Source: Lysinibacillus sphaericus (lineage in GTDB: Bacteria; Bacillota; Bacilli; Bacillales_A; Planococcaceae). Taken from it: a stretch of DNA of 64,000 bases. The DNA lies in assembly GCF_001629735.1 (NCBI RefSeq), contig NZ_CP015224.1:1302001-1366000 (forward strand), read 5' to 3'. Below are positions 51,665-62,047 of this stretch, one piece after another (position 1 is the stretch's first letter; the number at the start of each line of letters is the position of its first letter). The notes below the pieces were generated by a model. The model was not told the origin of the DNA. It worked only from the letters and a program-made list of their open reading frames with translations, and did not search any database. The position numbers and the translations under genes are program-made.

Positions 51665-52159
51665 ATGCGCAACATAGTATTATCGAGTGGAGAAAATGTT
51701 TATGTTGATTGCTTGAGCTGTGCAATCATAAGTGGACAAATCGAGCCCAATGGGGGTGTTCTAATTGAAACGGATTATTTTCACGCCCATCAGGATATAG
51801 CTTATCCAATAAAGGGATTAGTTATAGTAGCCTCAAAGCGTCATATTCATTGCTTGGATGAATTAAATAATGACGAAAAACTGGATTACATCCATCTCTT
51901 AACAAAAATAAGACAAGCTCAAAGGGAAGTATTGGGCATAGCATACGTTTATTATTTTTACAACGAAGATACGACTCATCATTTCCACATTTGGATGGTG
52001 CCCCGCTATGAATGGATGAATGCATTCGGGCGATCCGTTGAATCCTTGAGGCCCGTGTTACTTCATGCCAGGAAAAATATGAATAATGAGGAGCATGAAA
52101 AAGAAGTAAGGGAAGCGATTAAGCTTTTAAGAGATTCCATAAAAAATCGCTCCTTGTGA
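51665..52159 (+). CDS. HIT-superfamily protein with an altered triad
   Basis: The 164-residue protein has an N-terminal DCLSCAIISGQIEPNGG typical of HIT proteins and a C-terminal active-site strand THHFHIWMVPR. The canonical His-x-His-x-His triad reads His-Phe-His-Ile-Trp, so the nucleophile position is kept but the third His is Trp. The family acts on nucleotidyl phosphates; activity is uncertain. ATG 51665 follows AGGGGAGATATTG. A mobile element starts five bases after the stop. Confidence 0.75.
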   Translation: MRNIVLSSGENVYVDCLSCAIISGQIEPNGGVLIETDYFHAHQDIAYPIKGLVIVASKRHIHCLDELNNDEKLDYIHLLTKIRQAQREVLGIAYVYYFYNEDTTHHFHIWMVPRYEWMNAFGRSVESLRPVLLHARKNMNNEEHEKEVREAIKLLRDSIKNRSL

Positions 52160-52214
52160 AGAAGGGCACTGAAAAAGTCCATATCTTTTTTTCATTTGGC
52201 ACTGTGACTCTACT

Positions 52215-52342
52215 GTTGTTTTCCGAAGCATTCCGCTCGCTTTCCGCGGGCGAGCGCCGAGTCTCCTCCTACGCTTCGCTTCGTGCGGGGTCTCGTCTGT
52301 CTCGCTTTCCCGCAGGAGTCGAGCGATGCTTCTGCAAACAAC
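52215..52342. repeat. GC-rich palindromic repeat, copy 2 (128 bp)
   Basis: The ends are inverted repeats (GTTGTTTTCCGAAGCAT and, reversed, GTTGTTTGCAGAAGCAT, each followed by CGCTCG after a two-base slip). It shares GCTTTCCGCGGGCG, CGCTTCGCT and TTTCCCGCAGGAGTCG with copy 1 in the same order relative to the transposase. Confidence 0.85.
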
Positions 52343-52415
52343 GCAATGTATCATACTATTATTTTAGTCACACTTTCCTTTATCATAAAAGAATGAATAT
52401 GTAGGTGGAGCCCCA

Positions 52416-52838
52416 ATGATTTCAAATCAGGAAACCCTTAATTTAAGTCCATACATGGCAATCTATGATATTGTTGTGCCAAAAGATAACATGCTTCGCC
52501 AGGTCAATGAACTTGTTGAATTTTCATTTTTTTTAGAAGAGCTAAAAACAAAATATTGTTTAGATAATGGACGTAATACCATTCCTCCAATACGCATGTT
52601 TAAGTACTTATTATTAAAAGCGATGAATGATGTATCAGACGTCGACCTAGTAGAGCGCTCAAAGTATGATATGTCATTTGGATATGGCAACAGAAGATCC
52701 AGTGAGACAGAAATAAGGCACTTCCTGTTCAAAATTGAACAAGAAGTGCCTTATTTTTATCTGAAAAAGGTTCGCTTTTATGAAAACATAAGTTTTTCAG
52801 TGCCCTCTTATGAAGGGAGCGACTTTTTTTATAAATAG
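52416..52838 (+). pseudogene. IS1182-family transposase, N-terminal remnant
   Basis: ATG 52416 follows AGGTGGAG. The first 88 or so codons (including IVVPKDNMLRQVNELVEFSF and LVERSKYDMSFGYG) match the conserved N-terminal domain of IS1182-type transposases. After about codon 90 the frame runs through the deletion joint and element end and carries no transposase sequence. It complements the C-terminal remnant at 13925-14104, but they come from different copies. Confidence 0.85.
52712..52760. terminator. terminator inside the deleted IS element
   Basis: AATAAGGCACTTCCTGTTCAA and TTGAACAAGAAGTGCCTTATT form a 21-base stem with one mismatch and a two-base loop, then T residues. It corresponds to the transposase terminator seen in copy 1. 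Confidence 0.85.
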
Positions 52839-53464
52839 AAGTACACACAAGCGTACATAGAGGCACAGCCAGCTAGCACAAAAAGATGCCATATTGCATG
52901 GTTATAAGGTAGAGAGCGCCAAGCATAAAAGATGGCACCAATCGTATAAAACAGCCCACCCGCTAGCAATAAAGCAAAGCCGTAAAAGCCTAAGTATAGA
53001 TAAACGGGCTTAATAGCAAAAATGATTAACCAGCCCATGCCAATATAAAATATTAAAGATAGGACTTCAAAACGATTGATGAAGAAACATTTAAAAAGAA
53101 CACCTAGGACAGCCAATGTCCAAATAATACATAACAAAGTCAAACCTAATGTGCCACCAACGGCAATTAATAAAAACGGCGTATACGTACCAGCAATTAA
53201 AATGTAAATGGACGAGTGGTCCAAAATAGCGAAAAAGTGTTTATATTTTTCTGGCATACTGTGTAGCAGTGTGGACATTAAAAACAAGATGATGACAGAG
53301 GCACCAAAAATACTAAAAGTAGTAATATGTAGAGCATTACCTGTTTGCACAGCTGTAACCAGTAAAACAATTAGAGCCGGAATACTTGCAATAAAACCAA
53401 TACCGTGTGTAATGGCATTCCACAGCTCTTCCTTCCAAGATTTATAGTCAAATGAATCAATCAT
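52829..53464 (-). CDS. trhA: hemolysin III family (PAQR/TrhA) membrane protein
   Basis: The 211-residue protein has seven predicted helices and the family landmarks EELWNAITHGIGFI, DHSSIYILIAGTYTPF and a C-terminal HAIWHLFVLAG with the metal-site histidines. Bacterial members influence membrane fluidity and lipid balance. GAAAGGAGTGTTGTAA precedes ATG. It is convergent with the HIT gene, with the IS element between them. Confidence 0.92.
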   Translation of the reverse strand: MIDSFDYKSWKEELWNAITHGIGFIASIPALIVLLVTAVQTGNALHITTFSIFGASVIILFLMSTLLHSMPEKYKHFFAILDHSSIYILIAGTYTPFLLIAVGGTLGLTLLCIIWTLAVLGVLFKCFFINRFEVLSLIFYIGMGWLIIFAIKPVYLYLGFYGFALLLAGGLFYTIGAIFYAWRSLPYNHAIWHLFVLAGCASMYACVYFYL

Positions 53465-53738
53465 TTACAACACTCCTTTCGTTCATGTATTTACTATACC
53501 CCAATAATTTATATATGAACATTTACATTTGTCATATATTTCATATCAAAAATGTCATAAGGCTGTCATATTCTTTTAGGGGCTTTGATAGACAAGAGTT
53601 AAAGGAAACGCTATAGTATCAAAGGTAGCGTTTACATTCTAAAGAAATCAAGGCTTAACCTAATGACAAATGTCATGTTTACATAATGATTCATTAGTCT
53701 ATATAATAAATTTTAATGAAGTAAAAGGATGTGTCGAA

Positions 53739-54581
53739 GTGGGACGAATTCATATAGTAACGGACTCAACTTGTGATTTAACTAAAGAAGAAGTAGCACA
53801 GCATGGCATACATATCGTGCCATTAACAATTCAAATTGATGGTGAAACATATATAGATGGTGTGGATTTAGAGCCACAACCTTTTTTAGGCTTAATGAAA
53901 AATGCTAAAAATTTGCCGAAAAGTTCGCAGCCTGCACCAGGGAAATTTAAGGAATTATATGATGAGTTAGGCAAAGATGGCGATCAAATTATATCCATCC
54001 ATATGACAGGTGGTATGAGTGGCACGGTGGAGTCAGCACGACAAGCAGCTCAAATGACAGACGCCGATGTGACTGTGATTGACTCACGCTTTATTGCAAT
54101 TGGTCTAGCTATCCAGCTACGTGAGGCTATAAAAATGCGCGATGCTGGAGCAACGGTTGAGGACATCGTGGCCCGTCTGGATAAAGTACGTGCAAACACA
54201 CATTTGTATGTGATTGTGGATACCCTTGAGAATCTAATTAAAGGCGGTCGAATTGGTAAAGGAAAGGGCTTTATCGGCTCATTGCTGAACATCAAAGTTA
54301 TTGCTAACCTAGAGGGTGGCGTTTACAATCCTGTTTCCAAGGTTCGTAGCCATAAACAGGTTGTGAATTACTTATTTAAACAATTCCAAGCAGATACGGC
54401 TGGGAAAACAGTTAAAACGGTCGGTATTTCTCATGCAGATGGCCTCATCACAATGGGTAATCCATTAAAAGAGTTAATCGAAGGAACTGGTTTTGATAAA
54501 GTTGAGATTGCCTTTACATCCCCAATTATTTCGACACATACTGGACCAGGTGCAATCGGATTTATTTATTTTGCAGAATAA
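53739..54581 (+). CDS. degV: DegV-family fatty-acid-binding protein
   Basis: The 280-residue protein has the typical start RIHIVTDSTCDLT, SSQPAPGKFKELY and the C-terminal STHTGPGAIGF. DegV/FakB proteins bind fatty acids, and FakB members present them to the kinase FakA. The start is GTG 53739 after AAAAGGATGT, giving the standard length. TATAAT at about 53701 is a candidate -10 box. Confidence 0.9.
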   Translation: MGRIHIVTDSTCDLTKEEVAQHGIHIVPLTIQIDGETYIDGVDLEPQPFLGLMKNAKNLPKSSQPAPGKFKELYDELGKDGDQIISIHMTGGMSGTVESARQAAQMTDADVTVIDSRFIAIGLAIQLREAIKMRDAGATVEDIVARLDKVRANTHLYVIVDTLENLIKGGRIGKGKGFIGSLLNIKVIANLEGGVYNPVSKVRSHKQVVNYLFKQFQADTAGKTVKTVGISHADGLITMGNPLKELIEGTGFDKVEIAFTSPIISTHTGPGAIGFIYFAE

Positions 54582-54589
54582 TAGTGAGG

Positions 54590-54623
54590 AGCTACTACAT
54601 AAGTAAATGTAGTGGCTTTTTTT
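54590..54623 (+). terminator. rho-independent terminator
   Basis: AGCTACTACAT and ATGTAGTGGCT pair with one wobble, followed by a T run. Confidence 0.85.
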
Positions 54624-54779
54624 CATTTTTTACCTTTTAGCTGGATGCTTGTTCGGCATTTGGAAAAGAGGAAATTTGACAACAACACAAAATTATGGAG
54701 AACAGAGGGTAAGTCACTTTTCATTAGGGTATGAACTATTCTATAATAGAAGGTACAGAAAGGGATGGAAGGTGGTCAA

Positions 54780-55709
54780 ATGGACATTTGGCGATTTATG
54801 TTGTCATGTTTGATCGTCTTAGTACTAAGTGGTTGTGCAATATCAATCGATGAGCCGAATCCGCAAGCAGAGCCTGACGGCGAGCAAGCAGAAACGGAGC
54901 AAGATATGACGCAGGATGAGCAACAAACAGTAGAAGAGGAAAAAACCTCCAAGAATATGCTGACGCAAATTTTTGAACATTTTTTTGAGCCATCAGCAGA
55001 GGATTTATCGCAAATTGATGAAGAAAATGCAAAGCAACTGCATTACTTGGCACTGGGAGATTCATTAACAGATGGTGTCGGTGATGAGTATAGTCAAGAC
55101 GGTTATGTAGGAAGATTAGCAGATTCATTGCTTACGTGGCCTTCGATTTCCGAGGTGGATGTTGATAATCGTGGCAAACGGGGCAGACGTAGTGATCAGC
55201 TACTAAAATTAGTGAAAAAAGGGCATTATGATGAAGAGTTGCAGCAAGCGCAGCTCATTTCTTTAACAATGGGTGGCAATGATGTCATGAAAGTGGTTAA
55301 ACAGGATTTGTTTAATCTGAAGCGTGACGCATTCGATAAAGAATTGCGGACCTATAAGCAGCGCTATAGCAAAATCGTTGAAGGAATTCGTGCAAAAAAT
55401 CCGACAGTGCCTATCCTACTCATTGGATTCTACAATCCATTTTCGATTGTGACCAATGAGGCGAATGAATTCGATACAATTATCACAGAATGGAATAATG
55501 TGATTGAGGAAGTAGCGAGCGAAGATTCCAATGCATGCTACGTATCGGTGGAGGATTTATTTGATTCAAATGAAGAGCTCGTCTATCATACAGATTTTTT
55601 CCACCCCAATGCAAAGGGATATGAAAAAATGACAGAACGTATACTAGCAGCAATGGAGCAGTGTGGTATGGAAGAAAAGATTAACAAGGCAATAGGCTTC
55701 GAGGAGTGA
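54780..55709 (+). CDS. ypmR: SGNH/GDSL-type lipase lipoprotein, YpmR-like
   Basis: The 309-residue lipoprotein (lipobox LVLSGC, Cys about 19) has an acidic linker (about 25-75) and then an SGNH hydrolase: GDSLTDGVG with catalytic Ser, TMGGNDVM and the Asp/His pair DFFHPNAKGY. It should hydrolyse an ester outside the membrane. GGAAGGTGGTCAA precedes ATG. It is followed after four bases by ypmS, the same order as in Bacillus. Confidence 0.9.
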   Translation: MDIWRFMLSCLIVLVLSGCAISIDEPNPQAEPDGEQAETEQDMTQDEQQTVEEEKTSKNMLTQIFEHFFEPSAEDLSQIDEENAKQLHYLALGDSLTDGVGDEYSQDGYVGRLADSLLTWPSISEVDVDNRGKRGRRSDQLLKLVKKGHYDEELQQAQLISLTMGGNDVMKVVKQDLFNLKRDAFDKELRTYKQRYSKIVEGIRAKNPTVPILLIGFYNPFSIVTNEANEFDTIITEWNNVIEEVASEDSNACYVSVEDLFDSNEELVYHTDFFHPNAKGYEKMTERILAAMEQCGMEEKINKAIGFEE

Positions 55710-55713
55710 CAAA

Positions 55714-56295
55714 ATGAATAAATGGAAAGTCGCGTTTTTCGCCTTAGCAGGCACAGTGCTTTTTGCAATCCTCCTCGTCGTTTTTTTAGCAACTAGACCA
55801 GTAGATGGAGTCGATGTTGCGAAGAGTTCAGCAGGTGAAAGTGAAAGCAAAGGAAATGTACTCGTGGTGCAAACCACAACAAAGGAATTAGAATCGATTT
55901 CCAAAAAATATTTAAAGGATGCAGCAAAAGGCTCGCCTTTACCACTTGATTTTACAATCGGCGATGATATTCAATTACGAAGCACACTTACCGTGTTTTA
56001 TACGGAAATCCCGATTTCCATGAATTTTGATCCAATTGTGGATGACAAGGGCAATATTATTTTAAAGCAGACGGGAATGAATGTCGGGCTATTAAACATT
56101 CCGCCGGAGACGACCATGAAAATTATGCGGGATTCGGTGGAATTCCCTTCTTGGATTACCGTGAACCCCAATAAAGCAGAAATCTATATTGATTTATCGC
56201 GAATTAACATAGCATCAGGATCACGTGTCCGTGCTAAAGAATTAGACTTACCAAATGACAAAATTTTATTAGAAATTATTGTTCCTGGTGAATAA
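55714..56295 (+). CDS. ypmS: YpmS-family membrane-anchored protein
   Basis: The 193-residue protein has one N-terminal membrane helix (about 5-27) and an outside domain with LPLDFTIGDDIQLRSTLTVF and SWITVNPNKAEIYIDLS, as in YpmS (DUF2140). Its function is not established. It overlaps nothing but is only four bases after ypmR and twelve before msrA, so the four genes are one operon. Confidence 0.85.
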   Translation: MNKWKVAFFALAGTVLFAILLVVFLATRPVDGVDVAKSSAGESESKGNVLVVQTTTKELESISKKYLKDAAKGSPLPLDFTIGDDIQLRSTLTVFYTEIPISMNFDPIVDDKGNIILKQTGMNVGLLNIPPETTMKIMRDSVEFPSWITVNPNKAEIYIDLSRINIASGSRVRAKELDLPNDKILLEIIVPGE

Positions 56296-56307
56296 GGAGT
56301 GAAATGA

Positions 56308-57262
<955 letters not shown>

Positions 57263-57270
57263 AATATCAT

Positions 57271-57302
57271 CCTAGCAAGAGCGACCTTGCTAGGTTTTTT
57301 TG
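57271..57302 (+). terminator. rho-independent terminator
   Basis: CCTAGCAAG (57271-57279) and CTTGCTAGG (57286-57294) form a perfect stem, then a T run. Confidence 0.9.
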
Positions 57303-57417
57303 TGCATTAACTAAGTAGAGGATAGAATGTGTGAAGTGAGGATAGAACGAGCGGATAGCACCTCTGACCTTGGCTGATTCACACCTCGCCATATTGAAGC
57401 ATCTCCTCCTCAAAAAA

Positions 57418-57454
57418 TAAGAGGGAATCCTTTCATTGGAAGGATTCCCTCTTA
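57418..57454 (-). terminator. terminator of the minus-strand chemoreceptor
   Basis: TAAGAGGGAATCCTT (57418-57432) pairs perfectly with AAGGATTCCCTCTTA (57440-57454). On the minus strand a T run follows (the AAAAAA at about 57411). Confidence 0.85.
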
Positions 57455-57480
57455 AATTTACAATAACGTTTAGAAAAAAC

Positions 57481-59322
57481 TTAAACTTTAAATGCTCCTA
57501 CTAGATTTCGCAGGCTGTCAGCTTGTTGAGCAAGCTCAGTGGCAGCCGCGTTGATTTCCTGCATGGAAGCGGAGCCCTGTGTGGCAGCGGCGGCGGATGT
57601 TACGGTGTTAGCCGCGGACTGCTCAGCATAGGCATTGACGTGAATGAAGTCGCTCGCTACGGCATTGCTAAAGTCAAGTGTAGATGCAATTTTATCCACC
57701 ATGGCTGCAATTATCGTTGTTGTTTCTTGTGTATGCGATAAAATGTTGGCCAAAGATTGATTGGTTTCATTGGTTACTTCTACGCCTCGAATGACCGTAG
57801 TGACTCCTTCATGGTTTTGAGCAATAATAGATGTAACTTCATCTTGAATAGATGTCACGATAGCAGTTACTTCCTTGGCAGCACTTTGGGATTGCTCAGC
57901 TAGTTTTCGAACTTCATCCGCTACCACGGCAAAGCCTCGACCATGCTCGCCAGCTCGAGCCGCTTCAATCGCTGCATTTAAAGCTAGTAGATTTGTTTGC
58001 TCGGAAATGGCTGTAATGGTACCAATGATTGATGTAATGTCGGCAGATTTACGACCTAAAGCTTCGACCGTGGATGTTGTGGAAGCCATTGTTTCTTCGA
58101 TTGATTGCATAACAAGCGAAGATTGCTCCACAGAAAGGCTTCCTTCATCGGCTGCTTGCTGCATGGCTATAGAGGCACGATGTACGGCACTGGCTTGTTC
58201 GTTCAATTGATGCATAGAGTGCTCTAAATCGCTCATTTTTTGTTGTGCACTATTCATACTAGAAATGGTATTATCACTATCGCTTGCAATATCTGCAGTC
58301 GCATCCGCAATATCTTGAATGGTACGAGCATTTTCATCTGCTAGCGACATGAGCTCCTGACTACTGCTTGATACATGATCAGCCAGTTCACTTACACGTC
58401 GAATTAAATTGGAAATGGATTCAATCAACGTATTTGTGGAAGCAGCAATAATGGAAAATTCATCACGATTTCGCACTTTCACACGCCTCGTCAAATCGCC
58501 TCCTGCCTGAGCAATATCAAGGATGGAGTCATTAATCGCTTGTGTATTACGTTTCAAAGATTTAAAGAGCATAAAACCAAACATAACAATGGCTAAAAAC
58601 CCTATAATAGATACGATAAAGAATGTAGTGATCGAAAGGTTTACTTGTTGATTAAGCTTGTCTAATTTAGCTTTATTCGATTCATCCATTACAATATTTA
58701 TGGATTCAATATTATTATCAATATGGGTTTTCATTGTTTCCCCAGTAGCCCCCATCATAAGCTTACGGGCCTGCTCAAGACCAAGTTCATCACGCATAGT
58801 CATCACTTTTTTTGAATAATCCAAGTAATTTCTATAATACTGGTCAATGGCCTGTATATGACCAAGCTCAACTTCCCGATCCTGAAATTGTTCATTTAAA
58901 GCCGTTAATTTTTTATTAATAGTATCAATTTTCAAATGATATGAAGTAGAATAAATGCCATTACCTGTAATTAAGTAACTTTGTTCCAAATTCGTCAGCC
59001 TTGCAATCTCATACGCAAGTTGATTTACTGTTAACTGCTCTAAGACATTCTTCTTAGTGAAATCCTCCATCTCCTGCTGAAGCTTCTGTATATTGACATA
59101 AGACAATATACCCATTACACCATTAATTACAATAAGAAGTGCGAACATCATAAGCACTTTTCCTCTAATTAAATGGTAAAAACGTTGTCGTTTTACTCTA
59201 TTAGGACGGGGATTGATCCCGTTTTTCTCTTGTATAGAAGCTTTCTTTCTCTTAAAAAAGCTAAAAGTGAAGAGAGTCGGGCGTTTTTTTGCTGCATCAT
59301 GAATATTCTTAGTCTTTTTCAT
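57481..59322 (-). CDS. methyl-accepting chemotaxis protein with CHASE3-like sensor
   Basis: The 613-residue receptor has a long basic cytoplasmic N-terminus (about 1-52), a membrane helix (about 53-74), a helical outside domain of CHASE3 type (about 75-228, including [12 protein letters not shown]), a second helix (about 229-255), HAMP and the signalling tip [20 protein letters not shown]. The sensed ligand is unknown. AGGAAGGTGATGCG precedes ATG. Confidence 0.9.
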   Translation of the reverse strand: MKKTKNIHDAAKKRPTLFTFSFFKRKKASIQEKNGINPRPNRVKRQRFYHLIRGKVLMMFALLIVINGVMGILSYVNIQKLQQEMEDFTKKNVLEQLTVNQLAYEIARLTNLEQSYLITGNGIYSTSYHLKIDTINKKLTALNEQFQDREVELGHIQAIDQYYRNYLDYSKKVMTMRDELGLEQARKLMMGATGETMKTHIDNNIESINIVMDESNKAKLDKLNQQVNLSITTFFIVSIIGFLAIVMFGFMLFKSLKRNTQAINDSILDIAQAGGDLTRRVKVRNRDEFSIIAASTNTLIESISNLIRRVSELADHVSSSSQELMSLADENARTIQDIADATADIASDSDNTISSMNSAQQKMSDLEHSMHQLNEQASAVHRASIAMQQAADEGSLSVEQSSLVMQSIEETMASTTSTVEALGRKSADITSIIGTITAISEQTNLLALNAAIEAARAGEHGRGFAVVADEVRKLAEQSQSAAKEVTAIVTSIQDEVTSIIAQNHEGVTTVIRGVEVTNETNQSLANILSHTQETTTIIAAMVDKIASTLDFSNAVASDFIHVNAYAEQSAANTVTSAAAATQGSASMQEINAAATELAQQADSLRNLVGAFKV

Positions 59323-59569
59323 CGCATCACCTTCCTAATTTTTAGTAATCGATTTCCATTTTATCTTATTTTACTAGATATTTCTATTATTTTTTCTAAA
59401 AATTTAAATTTTTCTGATAGCTATAGCTGTGACAAAAGTCAGGATTGTCCAAGAAAATAGTGCTAAAACCTTGGATAGGTAATATATCTTAGTAGTGGAA
59501 ATTATGACGAATAACGGTTTTTCTGATACACTATCGAAAAGTAAATGCAAGAAAAGGGGAAATTGTGTG

Positions 59570-59788
59570 ATGAAAAAAAGTTTTTATTTATATGTCCTAA
59601 CATTTCGGGGCGGCGACTGGTCAGACCCTAAGGTACGGTTTGCAGAGGAAATGTTTCATGAGCATAATTTTCCAAAGCAAAGCACAGACTTTAACGAACT
59701 ATCCAACTACATTGAATCCTATGCTACAGAAAATTTAACAATTGAAGCTTTTGATCATTTGTGGGAATTATATGAGGGACAGGCATAA
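59570..59788 (+). CDS. yozE: YozE (UPF0346) family protein
   Basis: The 72-residue protein matches YozE over its whole length: [33 protein letters not shown] and [14 protein letters not shown]. The family forms a small helical bundle of unknown function. The start is ATG 59570, ten bases after AAGGGG; a GTG five bases earlier would be out of frame. Confidence 0.9.
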
Positions 59789-59899
59789 TTGTACGAAAAC
59801 TATAAATAATTTTTTAGTTGCTAGACGTCTAGCATTGCGTAAATGACAGAAACACAGTATTATTTATAGTGATAACTGACAGAAAAGAGGGATTGCAGT

Positions 59900-60607
59900 A
59901 TGAGTGTTCATATTAATGCAAAAAAAGGTGAAATCGCTGACACAATTTTACTTCCAGGAGATCCACTTCGTGCAAAATACATCGCGGAAACATTTTTAGA
60001 GGATGTAACTTGCTACAACGAGGTACGTAATATGTTTGGTTATACGGGTACGTATAAAGGCAAACGTATTTCAGTACAAGGAACTGGTATGGGTGTGCCA
60101 TCTATTTCAATCTATGCGACAGAATTAATGCAAGAATATGATGTTCAAAAATTAATCCGTGTAGGTACTTGTGGTGCAATTCAAAAAGATGTGAAAGTGC
60201 GTGACGTGATTTTAGCACAAGCAGCAACATCTGATACACGTATGAACCAAATCATTTGGGGTGGAGCTATCGACTTCGCACCAATCGCAGACTTTGACCT
60301 ATTATTGAAAGCGTATAACGCAGGGAAAGATGCTGGACTTAACTTACAAGTAGGGAATATCTTCACAGCAGATTTATTCTACTCAGATGAGCATCAAAAT
60401 GAAAAATTAGCACAATACGGTGTACTAGCTGTAGAAATGGAATCAGCAGCTCTTTACACATTAGCCGCTAAATTTGGCCGTAAAGCACTTTCTGTTCTAA
60501 CAGTAAGTGACCACATCATTACAGGTGAAGTAACAACTTCAGAAGAACGTCAAACAACATTCAACGACATGATGGTTGTCGCATTAGAGGCAGCTATTCA
60601 AGACTAG
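59900..60607 (+). CDS. deoD: purine nucleoside phosphorylase, DeoD type
   Basis: The 235-residue enzyme cleaves purine nucleosides with phosphate to base and ribose-1-phosphate for salvage. Landmarks are [38 protein letters not shown] and the active-site [27 protein letters not shown] precedes ATG. It is monocistronic. Confidence 0.96.
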   Translation: MSVHINAKKGEIADTILLPGDPLRAKYIAETFLEDVTCYNEVRNMFGYTGTYKGKRISVQGTGMGVPSISIYATELMQEYDVQKLIRVGTCGAIQKDVKVRDVILAQAATSDTRMNQIIWGGAIDFAPIADFDLLLKAYNAGKDAGLNLQVGNIFTADLFYSDEHQNEKLAQYGVLAVEMESAALYTLAAKFGRKALSVLTVSDHIITGEVTTSEERQTTFNDMMVVALEAAIQD

Positions 60608-60649
60608 TTGATAAAACAGCGTTTTCAACATGTATGAAATACCTTAATA

Positions 60650-60713
60650 AAAGCAACCGACCAAAAAACGACCATTTTTGTAAAATGGAGTTAAAGTAGT
60701 CGGTTGCTTTTTC
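60650..60713. terminator. rho-independent terminator
   Basis: AAAGCAACCGAC (60650-60661) and GTCGGTTGCTTT (60699-60710) pair perfectly around a 37-base loop that itself holds CCATTTT/AAAATGG. T residues follow. Confidence 0.85.
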
Positions 60714-60727
60714 TTTATCTTTCATAG

Positions 60728-60982
60728 TTAAGTGACTATAGGTATTAATCGTTTCTTGAATGTTAACATGTCCAAGTTGCTCCTGAACATACTATCCGGA
60801 TGTGCAGGGAAACCGTTTGTTTTTGTGAATAGTAGATTTATTGAATTGTTATCGTCATCTTCCAAAGGTGTCCAAGCTTCCCCTGATGCGAGTTGTAACT
60901 TCTGGTCCTTTGTATATTGTTTTATTTCTCTCATTAACTCGATAGGGACATTGACAAACGTATCTCTTTGTTTTTGTGGTAC
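60728..60982 (-). pseudogene. tyrosine-recombinase (integrase) remnant
   Basis: An 84-codon open stretch reads VPQKQRDTFVNVPIELMREI, then IKQYTKDQKLQLASGEAW, LLFTKTNGFPAHPDSMFRSN and ends IPIVT. This resembles the stretch between strand and HPDS region of phage-type integrases, but the flanks with the catalytic Arg and Tyr are missing. A TAG lies directly upstream in frame. It probably marks a lost integrative element. Confidence 0.65.
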
Positions 60983-61157
60983 CTAAGAAAAAATTTTTTA
61001 CTTCTTCATCATATTAATTACACAGGAAAAAAAGGTAACCATTCTTGAAAAGACAATGATATACTTTCTTCTCTTCTAGAATCAACAAGTGGTAGTAATG
61101 AAACTAGCGGTATTCGAATTGAATGCAGAGTATAAAAAAATCTGGAGGAGTTTATAT

Positions 61158-61397
61158 ATGACTATTAAATGGAATATAGAACAAATTATTTTCGATACTC
61201 TATATGAAGCTGACACATGGGCAGATTCCATAGCAAATGAAATATATGGAAGAATTTATAATGGATATGATACTCCAGATTACAAGATAGCATATTCTCT
61301 TGCTTTTAGATTAGCTTCAATAAAAGGATGTAGGATTTATACGGAATGTAGTATAGAAGATAGATATAAAGTATGGGTCATTTTTGAAAATGAATAG
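61158..61397 (+). CDS. small orphan protein, unknown function
   Basis: The 79-residue cytoplasmic protein was not recognised (includes DTLYEADTWADSIANEIYGR and KVWVIFENE). GGAGGAGTTTATAT precedes ATG 61158. It lies in the AT-rich tail after the integrase remnant and has its own terminator, so it looks like accessory DNA. Confidence 0.55.
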   Translation: MTIKWNIEQIIFDTLYEADTWADSIANEIYGRIYNGYDTPDYKIAYSLAFRLASIKGCRIYTECSIEDRYKVWVIFENE

Positions 61398-61484
61398 TAA
61401 AAAGGTGAAAGTTCTATTAGTTTAAAATTAGTATAGACTGACATTGACATAGTCAAGTAATTAATACTCAGTCACCAAAATAAC

Positions 61485-61526
61485 AACCAGGAGCTCAATT
61501 GAATGTGAGTACCTGGTTATTTTTTG
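61485..61526 (+). terminator. rho-independent terminator
   Basis: AACCAGG (61485-61491) and CCTGGTT (61511-61517) close an imperfect stem, followed by ATTTTTTG. Bases 61527-61701 show no gene. Confidence 0.75.
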
Positions 61527-61701
61527 TTTAATATTTTTTTACTTCAAATGAAGCAATTTTATCATGTACAATATATTCTGTTACTTTTTATAAGGAGATA
61601 TTGTTTCTTTAAAATCTGTGTTTTCTATTATAGCTGTAATAATTGCTTGCTCTTCAAACAGTTTTCATTGACTAAACCCTTTTGTCCTAGCCTCCTTTAC
61701 A

Positions 61702-61836
61702 TTACTCTTGAATAGTAGTTAAAATTCCATCTTCAAAATACAAATATTTATAATCATAATAAATCCATTGCTCACTTACACCATATGTAGTAGTTGTTTC
61801 ATTAAAGGGGCAAGCATTTATCGCATTTTACCTTAT
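61702..61836 (-). pseudogene. C-terminal fragment of an unidentified protein
   Basis: A short minus-strand frame reads NACPFNETTTTYGVSEQWIY, then YDYKYLYFEDGILTTIQE and stops at 61702; the frame is closed upstream at about 61837. It looks like the end of a small lipoprotein-type beta domain. No start or ribosome site exists, so it is a remnant. Confidence 0.45.
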
Positions 61837-61852
61837 GTCTAATAGAGGGCGT

Positions 61853-62047
61853 TCAGCACCTTTTTATAACTGGCTGAACGAGCGTGACCATAGAACACAC
61901 AAAAATAAATAACAGACCAAAACCTAGAAAAATGGCTAGAATCACAAATGGATAGTTATCCAAAATAATCTTGTTCATTGTATTATAAAGATAATGGAAT
62001 AGAAATAGGAAGAAAGGAATGGAGATTATATGTTCAAGGATATTCAA
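61853..62047 (-). CDS. possible two-helix membrane protein
   Basis: A 64-codon frame with two hydrophobic segments (about 7-23 and 30-58). There is no convincing ribosome site, and it overlaps the start region of the plus-strand gene at 62030. It may be part of the same decayed minus-strand gene as 61702-61836. Confidence 0.3.
   Translation of the reverse strand: MNILEHIISIPFFLFLFHYLYNTMNKIILDNYPFVILAIFLGFGLLFIFVCSMVTLVQPVIKRC

Larger units (their letters stand above)
52164..52805 (+). mobile_element. internally deleted IS1182-type element (642 bp)
   Basis: Terminal inverted repeats are exact over 13 bases: GGGCACTGAAAAA (52164-52176) and TTTTTCAGTGCCC (52793-52805). Inside, in order, are a 128-bp GC-rich palindromic block, the N-terminal part of an IS1182 transposase and a terminator hairpin. 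The rest of the transposase is missing. Flanks AAAAAATCGCTCCTT and AAGGGAGCGACTTTTTT pair with each other, so the element sits in the loop of a former terminator between the HIT and hemolysin-III genes. No direct target repeat was seen. Confidence 0.85.

Noticed and set aside
61524..61715. 63-codon plus-strand frame rich in Phe, Tyr and Cys
   Set aside because: Antisense to a protein-like remnant in part, no ribosome site, composition expected from AT-rich non-coding DNA.
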